Shown: in pieces, positions 6,997 to 14,668 of the stretch | How positions within the stretch are numbered: position 1 is the first letter of the stretch | How the letters are laid out: each line of letters opens with the position of its first letter | Assembly: GCA_902795525.1 (NCBI GenBank) | Contig: CADBLN010000057.1 | Span: forward strand, 1-14,668 | Reading direction: 5' to 3' | DNA from: an uncultured Erysipelotrichaceae bacterium | Lineage (GTDB): Bacteria > Bacillota_I > Bacilli_A > Erysipelotrichales > Erysipelotrichaceae | DNA length: 14,668 nt | Position numbers and translations under genes: made by a program | Notes under the pieces: model-generated | The model's database searches: none | The model's input: the letters and a program-made list of their open reading frames with translations, nothing else | What the model was told of the DNA's origin: nothing

Positions 6997-9005
6997 TGAT
7001 CTTCACTCTCTAAAATAGTTATACTTATTGGACTTAACAACATCCTATCATGGTGAATGATATTACTTTCAAACACTTCAGTCATTGTTCCTGTGAAAGT
7101 ATATTCAACATATTCCGTTGTTGGGTTTAATAAGATTGTGATAGTCTTGCTGGCTACCCAATCATGTAGTTTATATTCAATGCAATCACCAAACTTTTCA
7201 AAAGTAACATGATGTTGAATACTATCTTTTGTCTGCGCAAGCTTAAGAGCTTTTCTTATTTTAATTAACCTTTTAACATATTTTATAACTTGTCCATACT
7301 CTTCCTTATTCTCTTCCTTCAATTTATTAATTGAATCGGGAGCGTTGTAGCTTGAATGGATTCCGTTTTTACTTCGACAATACTCTTGACCTGCATGAAT
7401 GAAAGGTACTCCCTGAGCAACCAAAACACTTCCTAATAAGAACTTCTGTCTTTTTAAAATCATCTCGCTGCCTTCATGCCCACAACACCTATTAAGCTTA
7501 TCAAAACAAGTCATGTCATCATGACACTCAACATAGTTGATGCTTTGTTCTGGTGATGACAGCATAAGCCCCTTCAATCCTTCAATGGCACTATCAATCA
7601 TACTATAATTTCCACTGCCATATCCCTGAGCCATTTCATCAAAGGTGCTACCTTTCATAATATCCCTGAAGCAATCATTAAAGAACGCAACTTCTGGCAG
7701 TGCCCTGTGATTCTCTTTACAAGCCTTCTCTTCAGCTGCTAAAGTTGAATTCATATTCCAACCTTCACCATATATCATGACTCCTGGTTTTAATTCATTC
7801 AGTTCATCAACGATTATCCTCATTGTCTTGACATCAATTAGACCCATCAAGTCAAATCTGAAACCATCAATATCAAACTGATTAACATAATACTTAAGTG
7901 TATCTATAATAAACTTTCTAGCCATGGGCATATGAGTATCGATTTCATTGCCACAGCCAGTGCCATCTGACAAAGATCCATTTGACAAATATCTAAAGTA
8001 ATAATAAGGAACTGATAAATTAAAGCTGGAGTTCTCAACCACATAAACATGGTTAAATACTACATCAAGATTAATCTTCAAACCGCATCTATGTGCTTCA
8101 AGCACAAGCTGACTAAAATCAGATATTACCCTTGAAGTACTATTTATGTTGCTGGAATAACTGCCCTCTAAAACTTGATATTGAACAGGGTCATAACCCC
8201 AGTTATAGAATAATTCTGGATGCAGTTCATCTACACTGCCAAAATCATTGACAGGCAATAATTGAAGATGAGTAACTCCAAGCTCTTTAATATAATCAAG
8301 CTGGCTAATGGCACCCACAAAATTGCCTTCACTGCTTAAGTCTCTAACTGACGCTTCATAAATAATTGCATCACAATAATCATCCAGCTTCTCCAAAGAA
8401 ACCTTTTCACTTTTCAAAACTTCAGTATCAATGACAACATTCTTTTCACTATTAGGCGTTGAAGCTTTGGCATAAGGATCAAGACAATAAGTCCATTCCC
8501 CATTAACCCTGATAAGATACTTATACAAAGCTCCTATAACAGCAGGAGCAATCGCAATCTTCCAAACACCTTTTTGTCCTTTATGCAAGGACATGGTTTT
8601 AATTGTTCCATTATGTTCCAATTCAATTTGCACCTGAGATGCCGTTGGAGCCCATAAGGAAAAGATAGTTTTTTGTTCGTCTAAAACACAGCCTAAATCA
8701 TTACCATCATAGAAGAACTCTTCATTGAATCTTTCACTTTTGACAATGAACCTATATTCCAAGTTAATCCTACACGCATTGACAATCATTACTTCATATT
8801 CATTACCAATTGTGATATCTCCACTGAAATTAACGTGGTAAACCTTTTTGTCACTTAAATCTTCTACATCCTTTACTTCTAATTTAAACAACTCATTTTG
8901 GTCCACCAAATAAAATACATCACTGTCACCGCCACAAAAATTCTTGTTAATGACTACAGTAATATCATGATAATCATCCAGGTATGCACGAACAAAACTC
9001 TTCAT
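6993..9005 (-). CDS. pulA: Type I pullulanase, cytoplasmic glycogen debranching enzyme
   Basis: The enzyme hydrolyses alpha-1,6 branch points of glycogen, pullulan or limit dextrins. The 670-residue protein has an N-terminal beta domain (about 1-100), a CBM48 domain (about 105-190, starting YDGNDLGCVLDE and including FSLWAPTA), and a GH13 barrel. The YNWGYDP motif (267-273) is diagnostic of type I pullulanase. Catalytic groups are Asp385 (GFRFDL, nucleophile), Glu414 (IYGEGW, acid/base) and Asp496 (VECHDD, transition-state stabiliser); DVVFNHV is at 314-320. There is no signal peptide or sorting signal, so it acts inside the cell. It sits 3 nt after glgP, and the pair makes sense because phosphorylase stalls near branches. 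It takes the place that GlgX holds in enterobacteria. Confidence 0.95.
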   Translation of the reverse strand: MKSFVRAYLDDYHDITVVINKNFCGGDSDVFYLVDQNELFKLEVKDVEDLSDKKVYHVNFSGDITIGNEYEVMIVNACRINLEYRFIVKSERFNEEFFYDGNDLGCVLDEQKTIFSLWAPTASQVQIELEHNGTIKTMSLHKGQKGVWKIAIAPAVIGALYKYLIRVNGEWTYCLDPYAKASTPNSEKNVVIDTEVLKSEKVSLEKLDDYCDAIIYEASVRDLSSEGNFVGAISQLDYIKELGVTHLQLLPVNDFGSVDELHPELFYNWGYDPVQYQVLEGSYSSNINSTSRVISDFSQLVLEAHRCGLKINLDVVFNHVYVVENSSFNLSVPYYYFRYLSNGSLSDGTGCGNEIDTHMPMARKFIIDTLKYYVNQFDIDGFRFDLMGLIDVKTMRIIVDELNELKPGVMIYGEGWNMNSTLAAEEKACKENHRALPEVAFFNDCFRDIMKGSTFDEMAQGYGSGNYSMIDSAIEGLKGLMLSSPEQSINYVECHDDMTCFDKLNRCCGHEGSEMILKRQKFLLGSVLVAQGVPFIHAGQEYCRSKNGIHSSYNAPDSINKLKEENKEEYGQVIKYVKRLIKIRKALKLAQTKDSIQHHVTFEKFGDCIEYKLHDWVASKTITILLNPTTEYVEYTFTGTMTEVFESNIIHHDRMLLSPISITILESEDQ

Positions 9006-9008
9006 TTT

Positions 9009-11405
9009 TTACCCCACTGTCTCTAAATGCCAAATATCTCTGTTATATTCAGAAATTGTCCTATCAGTGCTGAAGAAACCACTTGCAGCAATGTTTAATA
9101 GGCACTTTTGGTTCCATATTCTTTCTTCTTGATACATCTTATTCACTTTATTCTGAGCTTCAACATATGCATCAAAATCTGCTAAATGGAAATACTCATC
9201 ATTTTGATAAAGTATTTCATCATAAATTTGTTTAAAGTCATCTTCATCTTCTGACCAAGTACCATCAACCAAAGAATCTAAGATGTTTTTAATAGTCTTG
9301 TTACTTTGATATATCTTCATGGCATCATAACCGTTGTTCCTTAATTCTCTTAATTCTTCAACAGTTTTTCCAAAGATAACAACATTCTCTAATCCAACTT
9401 CTTCACTAATCTCAACATTGGCACCATCCAATGTTCCCAAAGTTATGGCACCATTCATCATTAGCTTCATATTAGAAGTACCGCTTGCTTCCTTACCTGC
9501 CGTTGAAATCTGTTCAGAAACATCTGCTGCATTTAACAAGATTTCAGCAATTGATACACAGTAATTTGGAATAAACACTACTTTCATAAACTTATTTACT
9601 TGTGGATCGTTATTTACCTTTTCACCAATGGCATTTATCAATTGAATGACTTTCTTGGCGTAGGTATACGCAGGAGCTGCCTTAGCCGCAAAGAAGAATA
9701 CTGTTGGTTTCATTTCAAAATTAGGATTCTTTTTTATCTGTTGATAAAGGTAAATCAAATGCATGCAATTTAACATCTGTCTTTTATAAGCATGAAGTCT
9801 TTTTGCCTGCACATCAAAAATATAACTAGTATCTAGTTCAATTCCTAATTCCTTTTTAACATAATCTGCCAAGATTTGTTTTCTTTCTTGTTTTATTCTT
9901 TTTAAGTTACTTAAAACATTATCATCATCAACATAATCCTTAAGTTTATTCAGATTCTTGGCATCAGATACAAAATCATCACCAATCAAACTCTTCAAAT
10001 AATTGCTTAATTGAGGATTTGAGTAAAGTAGCCATCTACGATGAGTTACCCCATTGGTTTTATTGTTAAACTTTTCAGGGAACAAACGATAAAAGTCTCT
10101 CATGACATCATTCTTTAGGATATTTGTATGAATTCCAGCAACACCATTTACTGAGAAACATACAGCTGCTCCCATGTTGGCCATGTGTACACTGCCATCT
10201 CTGATAATCGCAACTCTGTTGGCTAAATCACTGTCATGGGTCATTTCCATTACTTGTTTTCTGAATCTTGTGTCAATTTCCTTAATCAAAACATAGATTC
10301 TTGGTAACAGCTTGATAATCATATGTTCAGGCCATCTTTCCAAAGCTTCTTGTAAGATGGTGTGATTGGTATAAGCTACAGTTTGAGTAACGATTGACCA
10401 AGCCTTATCCCAATCATAGTTATGTTCATCCAATAGAATCCTCATCAACTCTGCAATAATCATGATTGGATGAGTATCATTTAATTGAATCACAACTTTT
10501 TCATGTAAGTTATCTAAAGTACCATAGTTTTCCATGTGGCTCATGACCATGGTCTGAGCTCCCGCACTCACAAAGAAATATTCTTGTTTTAAACGTAACA
10601 TCCTGCCTTCTTCAGTTGAATCGTCAGGATAAACATTTTGACAAATCTTATTAACATCTTCAATGTATGTAATGAAGTCTCTGCCAATTGGCCCATCTTC
10701 ACTAGCTTCTGGTTTCCATAGTCTCAATGTATTCACAATCCCATTCCCATTACCAATAACTGGTACATCATATGGAACAGCTCTGATTGTTTCAGCATTA
10801 ATATGCTTAACAGCCATTTTTCCATTGTTTTGCCAGTAGGATTCTATTTCACCATAGAATTTAACATCAACCGCATGCTTAGGTTTTCTTACTTCCCATG
10901 GATTGCCTAATTTTAACCAAATGTCAGGTACCTCGACTTGCTTGTTATCTTCAATCTTCTGCTTGAACAAACCATATTCATAACGAATGGTATTGCCATG
11001 GCCTGGCAAACCTAAGGTTGCCAATGAATCTAGAAAACAAGCAGCCAGTCTGCCTAAGCCGCCATTACCAAGACCGGCATCAGTTTCAAGTTCTTCCAAT
11101 TCATTAAAATCAATGCCCATCTCTTGTAAGCCGTCTTTGACAATATCATAAATCCCCATGTTCATTAGATTATTAGTTAATAATCTGCCAATCAAAAACT
11201 CCATTGAGAAATAGAATAATTGTTTCTTTTGCTTACTGGAAACAATATCTTTGCTATGCATCCAGTCTTCACTGGCATTATCCCTAATAACCTCTCCTAA
11301 TGTTAACCATCTTTCAGTAGGGTCGCTGTATTTGATGTCTCTACCATATATTTGGGTAAACCTATCTGAATAAACTTTCTTAAACTCTTCTTTATTTGTA
11401 AACAT
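9009..11405 (-). CDS. glgP: Glycogen/alpha-glucan phosphorylase, GT35 family
   Basis: GlgP uses phosphate to cut terminal alpha-1,4-linked glucose as glucose-1-phosphate, with pyridoxal phosphate as cofactor. At 798 residues it has the normal length for a bacterial enzyme. Motifs seen are GNGGLGRLAACFLDS (113-127), LNDTHP (308-313), TNGVTHRRW (450-458), KRLHAYKRQ (535-543) and EASGTSNMK (639-647), in which Lys647 is the PLP Schiff-base lysine. A perfect AAAGGA ribosome site lies in the 11-nt spacer after the glgB stop. There is no eukaryote-like N-terminal phosphorylation or AMP-site extension, so control is probably at expression level. Its product can be fed back through phosphoglucomutase, whose gene end lies at the right edge of the window. 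Confidence 0.97.
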   Translation of the reverse strand: MFTNKEEFKKVYSDRFTQIYGRDIKYSDPTERWLTLGEVIRDNASEDWMHSKDIVSSKQKKQLFYFSMEFLIGRLLTNNLMNMGIYDIVKDGLQEMGIDFNELEELETDAGLGNGGLGRLAACFLDSLATLGLPGHGNTIRYEYGLFKQKIEDNKQVEVPDIWLKLGNPWEVRKPKHAVDVKFYGEIESYWQNNGKMAVKHINAETIRAVPYDVPVIGNGNGIVNTLRLWKPEASEDGPIGRDFITYIEDVNKICQNVYPDDSTEEGRMLRLKQEYFFVSAGAQTMVMSHMENYGTLDNLHEKVVIQLNDTHPIMIIAELMRILLDEHNYDWDKAWSIVTQTVAYTNHTILQEALERWPEHMIIKLLPRIYVLIKEIDTRFRKQVMEMTHDSDLANRVAIIRDGSVHMANMGAAVCFSVNGVAGIHTNILKNDVMRDFYRLFPEKFNNKTNGVTHRRWLLYSNPQLSNYLKSLIGDDFVSDAKNLNKLKDYVDDDNVLSNLKRIKQERKQILADYVKKELGIELDTSYIFDVQAKRLHAYKRQMLNCMHLIYLYQQIKKNPNFEMKPTVFFFAAKAAPAYTYAKKVIQLINAIGEKVNNDPQVNKFMKVVFIPNYCVSIAEILLNAADVSEQISTAGKEASGTSNMKLMMNGAITLGTLDGANVEISEEVGLENVVIFGKTVEELRELRNNGYDAMKIYQSNKTIKNILDSLVDGTWSEDEDDFKQIYDEILYQNDEYFHLADFDAYVEAQNKVNKMYQEERIWNQKCLLNIAASGFFSTDRTISEYNRDIWHLETVG

Positions 11406-11416
11406 AAATATCCTTT

Positions 11417-13237
11417 CTATCGCTTCTTTGCCTTAAAGATAATGCCCGCAAAAGGCGCGATTCTAATTGTTATGTAATATGGCATTCCATGTTTGCCTGG
11501 CTTTCTGGCAACTACTTTTGTATAGTTGCACATGTTACAGCCACTATAAATGTCTCTTTCACTATTCAACAGTTCTGTATAATACCCATATGTTGGCACC
11601 CCGACATCAAACTGTTCATATGATATTGGTGACATATTTAATACCGTCACATAAACATACTCATCATCATATCTTGTATAAGTAAAGATTCTTTGTTGGG
11701 AATTATCCGCATCAATCCACTTAAACCCTTCCCAACTATAATCTCTTTTCCATAATCCTGGATTTTCTTTGTATATCAGATTTAAATCTCTTGAGAATCT
11801 CTTAAATGAATCATGAATAGGATACTGCAACATGAACCAATCTAGTTCTTTCTCTTCATCAAACTCCCTAAACATCGCAAACTCATTTCCCATGAAGTTC
11901 AGCTTCTTGCCAGGATGAGTATACATGTAAATCATTAGATTACGACATTGAGAAAATTTCTGTTCATAGTTCCCCCACATCTTATCTACTATTGTTCCTT
12001 TAGAGTGAACAACTTCATCATGAGATAGTGGTAAGATAAATTTTTCTGAATAGAAATAAGCCATTGAGAAATTAATTAAATTATGGTGATAGAAACGATA
12101 CTCAGGATCCATTTTATAGTATTTCAAGGTATCATTCATCCAACCTAAATCCCATTTATAATCAAAGCCTAAACCATCATTCTCAGTTGTCTCAGTAACA
12201 TGAGGATAACTCGTAGAGTCCTCCGCAATGATCATAGCGTTAGGATAATTCTGATGTAAGTGATAGTTAAACCTCTTGATGAAACTGATTGCACCATAGT
12301 TCTCACCCTTTGTAGAATCACCATTGTGGTAGATAAGATTGCTGACAGCATCTACCCTTAATCCATCACAATGATACTTATCCAGCCATAAGCCAGCACT
12401 GCTCATTAAGAAGCTAACCACTTCATTTTTTCCAAAATCAAAATATAAAGTGTCCCATTGGCTTTCGGCTCTTGTTGCATCACTGTTTTCATATAAACAT
12501 GTTCCATCAAACCTAATTAGCCCAAAGTCATCTTTGACAAAGTGAGCCATAACAATATCCATGATGACTCCAATGCCGTTATTATGGCAAGCATCTATAA
12601 ACATTTGCAGTTGATAATTATTGCCATATCTACTGGTCACACTAAAGTAGCCATATTGTTGATACCCCCAGGAACCATCAAATGGATACTCATTTAATGG
12701 CATTAACTCTATATGGGTATATCCCATTTCCTTGACATATGGAATTAGCTCATCAATCATTTCATAATATGTAAACCATCTACCAGCACCATGATGCTTA
12801 AATCCACCAAGGTGTACTTCATAGATGTTCATTGGCTTATCAAAGTTGAGACTTCTTTCCCTCATCCAGTCATTGTCAGTCCATTTATATTGGTCTAGAT
12901 CAACAACTTTACAAACCCATCCTGGTCTCATTTCATTATAAAAAGCATATGGGTCAGCTTTTTGGACAAGCTTCCCATCAGCTTGTTCAATGACATATTT
13001 GTATTGTGCATATTCTTCTAGGAAAGGGATGGTAATTTCCCAGATTTCATTTGTGATTTTATTTAGAAATGTTTCATTTTCGTTCCAATTGTTAAAATCA
13101 CCAATTAGTCTTACACTTTTAGCGGCAGGAGCATATAACCTAAAACATACGCCATTTTCAGTAAAATGAGCACCGAATATGTTGTAGGCATGTAGAGAGT
13201 AACCATCGTAAAACGACTGCAATTCTTGATAGTCCAT
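11417..13237 (-). CDS. glgB: 1,4-alpha-glucan (glycogen) branching enzyme, GH13
   Basis: GlgB cuts an alpha-1,4 chain and rejoins it through an alpha-1,6 bond, creating glycogen branches. The 606-residue protein has a CBM48-type N-terminal domain (about 18-110, with FRLYAPAAKSVRLIGDFNNW), the GH13 barrel (about 135-480) and a C-terminal beta domain. Catalytic residues are Asp296 (DGLRVDAV), Glu339 (IIAEDS) and Asp407 (LSHDE). The branching-enzyme markers DGSWGYQ (187-193) and RFDGTCLYE are also present. It lacks the extra N1 domain of longer bacterial GlgB forms and reads DIVMAHF where many have DWVPAHF. It is the first gene of the glycogen operon. The ribosome site GGGGG is 7 nt before the ATG, and a TATAAT box lies just upstream. 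Confidence 0.96.
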   Translation of the reverse strand: MDYQELQSFYDGYSLHAYNIFGAHFTENGVCFRLYAPAAKSVRLIGDFNNWNENETFLNKITNEIWEITIPFLEEYAQYKYVIEQADGKLVQKADPYAFYNEMRPGWVCKVVDLDQYKWTDNDWMRERSLNFDKPMNIYEVHLGGFKHHGAGRWFTYYEMIDELIPYVKEMGYTHIELMPLNEYPFDGSWGYQQYGYFSVTSRYGNNYQLQMFIDACHNNGIGVIMDIVMAHFVKDDFGLIRFDGTCLYENSDATRAESQWDTLYFDFGKNEVVSFLMSSAGLWLDKYHCDGLRVDAVSNLIYHNGDSTKGENYGAISFIKRFNYHLHQNYPNAMIIAEDSTSYPHVTETTENDGLGFDYKWDLGWMNDTLKYYKMDPEYRFYHHNLINFSMAYFYSEKFILPLSHDEVVHSKGTIVDKMWGNYEQKFSQCRNLMIYMYTHPGKKLNFMGNEFAMFREFDEEKELDWFMLQYPIHDSFKRFSRDLNLIYKENPGLWKRDYSWEGFKWIDADNSQQRIFTYTRYDDEYVYVTVLNMSPISYEQFDVGVPTYGYYTELLNSERDIYSGCNMCNYTKVVARKPGKHGMPYYITIRIAPFAGIIFKAKKR

Positions 13238-13366
13238 ACTTATTCCCCCATATTATTATATAGAAAAAATCACAAATGTATTACATTATTATCCATTTTA
13301 GCTTTTAATAAGCCATATTCTTTTCAATGTATATGTTTTAAACTATCTATATAGGGGAATAATAAT
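13238..13366. promoter_or_regulatory. Divergent promoter region of the glycogen operon and the 2-hydroxyacid dehydrogenase gene
   Basis: On the minus strand TATAAT (13260 down to 13255) is a strong -10 for glgB, with the GGGGG ribosome site (13249-13245) close behind; no consensus -35 is seen. A 13-bp inverted repeat AATGT-ATT-ACATT (13275-13287) covers the place where the -35 would be and could be an operator. On the plus strand the dehydrogenase has AGGGGA (13353-13358) 8 nt before its ATG and weak AT-rich -10 candidates around 13347-13352. No transcription-factor family could be assigned. Confidence 0.5.
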
Positions 13367-14320
13367 ATGAAAGAATTTGTGTTAATAATTCAGAAATCGT
13401 TGACTGCTGAACATGTTCAATTAGTTAAGGATTTATGTGAGAAAAACGACTATGGTTTTAAATTAGTTTCAAGTCAGGAAGAAGCTCTTCCATTTATCAA
13501 ACAAGCAACAATCATGTACAGTTCTGCCACAAAACTACTGCCTGAAGCTGAAAACTTAAAATGGTTCCACTCTTCTTCTGCTGGTGTTAATACTTATTTA
13601 CCATTATTAAAAACTGAAACTATCCTCACAAATTCAGCTGGAGCTTACGGTTTATCTATCTCGGAACACATTATCATGGTTCTATTGATGATGTTGAGGA
13701 AAATGCCAACTTATCAACAAATCGTTCGTGAGAAAGGCTGGAAAAAAGATATCCATTTTGATAGCGTTTATGGTCAAAGAATTACCATTGTTGGTACTGG
13801 TGATATAGGAACTAACTTTGCCCGGAGAATCAAGGCCTTCCAGCCAAAAACAATCATAGGCATTAACACAACAGGACATGCCCAAGAAGGTTTTGACATG
13901 TGTTATCCAATTGATGATATTGATTCAATCTTACCTAAAACTGATGTATTGGTAAGCTGTGTCCCTGAAACAAGCAAAACAATAGGCTATTTAAATGAAC
14001 ATCGAATAAATCTTTTACCTAAGGGTTCATATTTAATCAATGTAGGCAGAGGAAGTGCTATTGATGAAAAAGCACTCTACACAGCTCTTAAAAATAAGCA
14101 TCTGGAAGCTGCAGCTTTAGACGTCTTCCAAAAAGAGCCATTAGAAACCAATTCACCATTGTATGAATTAGACAATCTAATCATAACTCCTCATATTTCA
14201 GGAAACATGACTGTTGATTATACCATCGAAAAAAACTTCAACATGTTTCTTAATAACCTAAAGCACTACATCAACAATGAGCCTATGGAATATCTGGTAG
14301 ACAAAGAAAGAGAGTACTGA
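13367..14320 (+). CDS. D-isomer-specific 2-hydroxyacid dehydrogenase family protein
   Basis: This family reduces 2-keto acids (pyruvate, glyoxylate, hydroxypyruvate and others) to D-2-hydroxy acids with NAD(P)H, or does the reverse. The 317-residue protein has an N-terminal catalytic half with HSSSAGVNTY (68-77), then the Rossmann motif VGTGDIG (142-148) within the NAD-binding domain. The catalytic triad is visible: Arg228 in VGRGSAID, Glu257 in DVFQKEP and His276 in TPHISG. At the end of the second NAD-binding strand, about 20 residues after the glycine loop, the sequence reads GINTTG. There is no acidic residue of the kind that often marks NAD preference, so NADPH use is possible. Substrate cannot be assigned. 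It is divergent from glgB, monocistronic, and has a good SD (AGGGGA, 8 nt spacing). Confidence 0.92.
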   Translation: MKEFVLIIQKSLTAEHVQLVKDLCEKNDYGFKLVSSQEEALPFIKQATIMYSSATKLLPEAENLKWFHSSSAGVNTYLPLLKTETILTNSAGAYGLSISEHIIMVLLMMLRKMPTYQQIVREKGWKKDIHFDSVYGQRITIVGTGDIGTNFARRIKAFQPKTIIGINTTGHAQEGFDMCYPIDDIDSILPKTDVLVSCVPETSKTIGYLNEHRINLLPKGSYLINVGRGSAIDEKALYTALKNKHLEAAALDVFQKEPLETNSPLYELDNLIITPHISGNMTVDYTIEKNFNMFLNNLKHYINNEPMEYLVDKEREY

Positions 14321-14359
14321 TAAGGTATTTTTGCCATATCAAGAATTCATAACAAAACA

Positions 14360-14385
14360 AAAAGCAAGATGTTCATCTTGCTTTT
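14360..14385. terminator. Bidirectional terminator between converging genes
   Basis: An 11-bp perfect stem AAAAGCAAGAT/ATCTTGCTTTT (14360-14370 with 14375-14385) with a GTTC loop has A-rich sequence on the left and T-rich sequence on the right. It can therefore end transcripts from both the dehydrogenase gene (+) and the phosphoglucomutase gene (-), whose stop codons lie about 40 and 29 bases away. Confidence 0.88.
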
Positions 14386-14413
14386 ACTGTGCATATAATT
14401 CTACTCACTATTA

Positions 14414-14668
14414 CTATTTAGTTAGTTCTGACATAGCTGCGTAGTACTTTTCTTTCTTTTGTTCTACATCAGCTTTGTTTTCACCTCTAATGCAATAGTA
14501 AATCTTACACTTTGGTTCTGTACCGCTAGGTCTAATGGCAATCCAAGTTTCATCTTCCAAGAAATACTTCAACACATCACTTCTATCAAAACCAACAATG
14601 TCAAACACTTGATCACCAACATATTGCTTAGCACTCTTATAGTCTTCATACTTAACAACATTGACACC
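14414..14668 (-). CDS. C-terminal part of a phosphoglucomutase/phosphomannomutase-type phosphohexomutase (5' partial)
   Basis: The frame is open to the right edge of the window, so only the last 84 residues are visible; an internal GTG at 14608 is not the start. The segment contains WIAIRPSGTEPKCKIYY, the phosphate-binding loop (RPSGTEPK) of domain 4 in alpha-D-phosphohexomutases. It also has the typical C-terminal helix and YE/YK-rich tail of Firmicute phosphoglucomutases (PgcA type). The enzyme interconverts glucose-6-phosphate and glucose-1-phosphate, which would link the glycogen operon to glycolysis. Phosphomannomutase activity cannot be excluded because the catalytic serine loop and sugar-binding loop are outside the window. 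It converges on the dehydrogenase gene and shares its terminator. Confidence 0.88.
   Translation of the reverse strand, partial: GVNVVKYEDYKSAKQYVGDQVFDIVGFDRSDVLKYFLEDETWIAIRPSGTEPKCKIYYCIRGENKADVEQKKEKYYAAMSELTK

Noticed and set aside
11467..11685. Plus-strand 72-residue open frame opposite the 3' end of glgB
   Set aside because: It is rich in Cys, His and Tyr in a pattern expected from reading a coding strand backwards, and lacks a ribosome site.
14414..14608. A complete 64-residue protein starting at the GTG at 14608
   Set aside because: The frame continues to the window edge and the content is the C-terminal domain of a phosphohexomutase, so it is a partial gene.
1..14668. CRISPR array, insertion sequence, tRNA or rRNA, prophage or toxin-antitoxin pair
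   Set aside because: No regularly spaced direct repeats, transposase motifs, terminal inverted repeats, tRNA-like folds or phage proteins were seen on either strand.

Overview
The window is AT-rich, tightly packed DNA, most likely from a gut-type anaerobic Firmicute (Bacillota). Four things suggest this: paired GlgC and GlgD ADP-glucose pyrophosphorylase subunits, a rubredoxin, a sortase-anchored surface protein with an InlB/Flg_new-type repeat, and Shine-Dalgarno-led genes separated by short U-tailed hairpin terminators. A member of the Erysipelotrichia/Coprobacillaceae is plausible, but this rests on overall impression and not on a marker gene.

Layout from left to right. (1) Bases 1-690 (+) are the 3' end of a large cell-wall-anchored surface protein, closed by a strong terminator at 719-743. 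(2) Bases 813-2144 (-) encode a MATE-family efflux pump, divergent from a 54-residue rubredoxin gene (2246-2410, +) with its own terminator. (3) Bases 2551-13237 (-) form one long glycogen cluster, transcribed right to left: glgB, glgP, pulA, ung, glgC, glgD, glgA. It ends in a hairpin terminator that overlaps the glgA stop codon. (4) Bases 13367-14320 (+) encode a D-2-hydroxyacid dehydrogenase, divergent from glgB. (5) A convergent bidirectional terminator follows, then the 3' end of a phosphoglucomutase gene (14414 to the window end, -). No stretch longer than about 300 bases lacks a gene.

The cluster covers most of the glycogen cycle. Phosphoglucomutase supplies or uses glucose-1-phosphate. 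GlgC with its non-catalytic partner GlgD makes ADP-glucose, GlgA extends the chain and GlgB branches it. GlgP removes glucose-1-phosphate from chain ends, and a cytoplasmic type I pullulanase removes the branches that stop GlgP. Junctions are very tight: 11 nt glgB/glgP, 3 nt glgP/pulA, 4-nt overlap pulA/ung, 8-nt overlap glgC/glgD and 1 nt glgD/glgA. The only real gap is 118 nt between ung and glgC, which holds promoter-like elements. The cluster may therefore be expressed as two nested units.

I did not find an obviously new biological system. The points most worth a second look are the uracil-DNA glycosylase gene translationally coupled inside the glycogen operon, the likely internal promoter with a CcpA-cre-like half site before glgC, and the terminator that overlaps the glgA stop codon.
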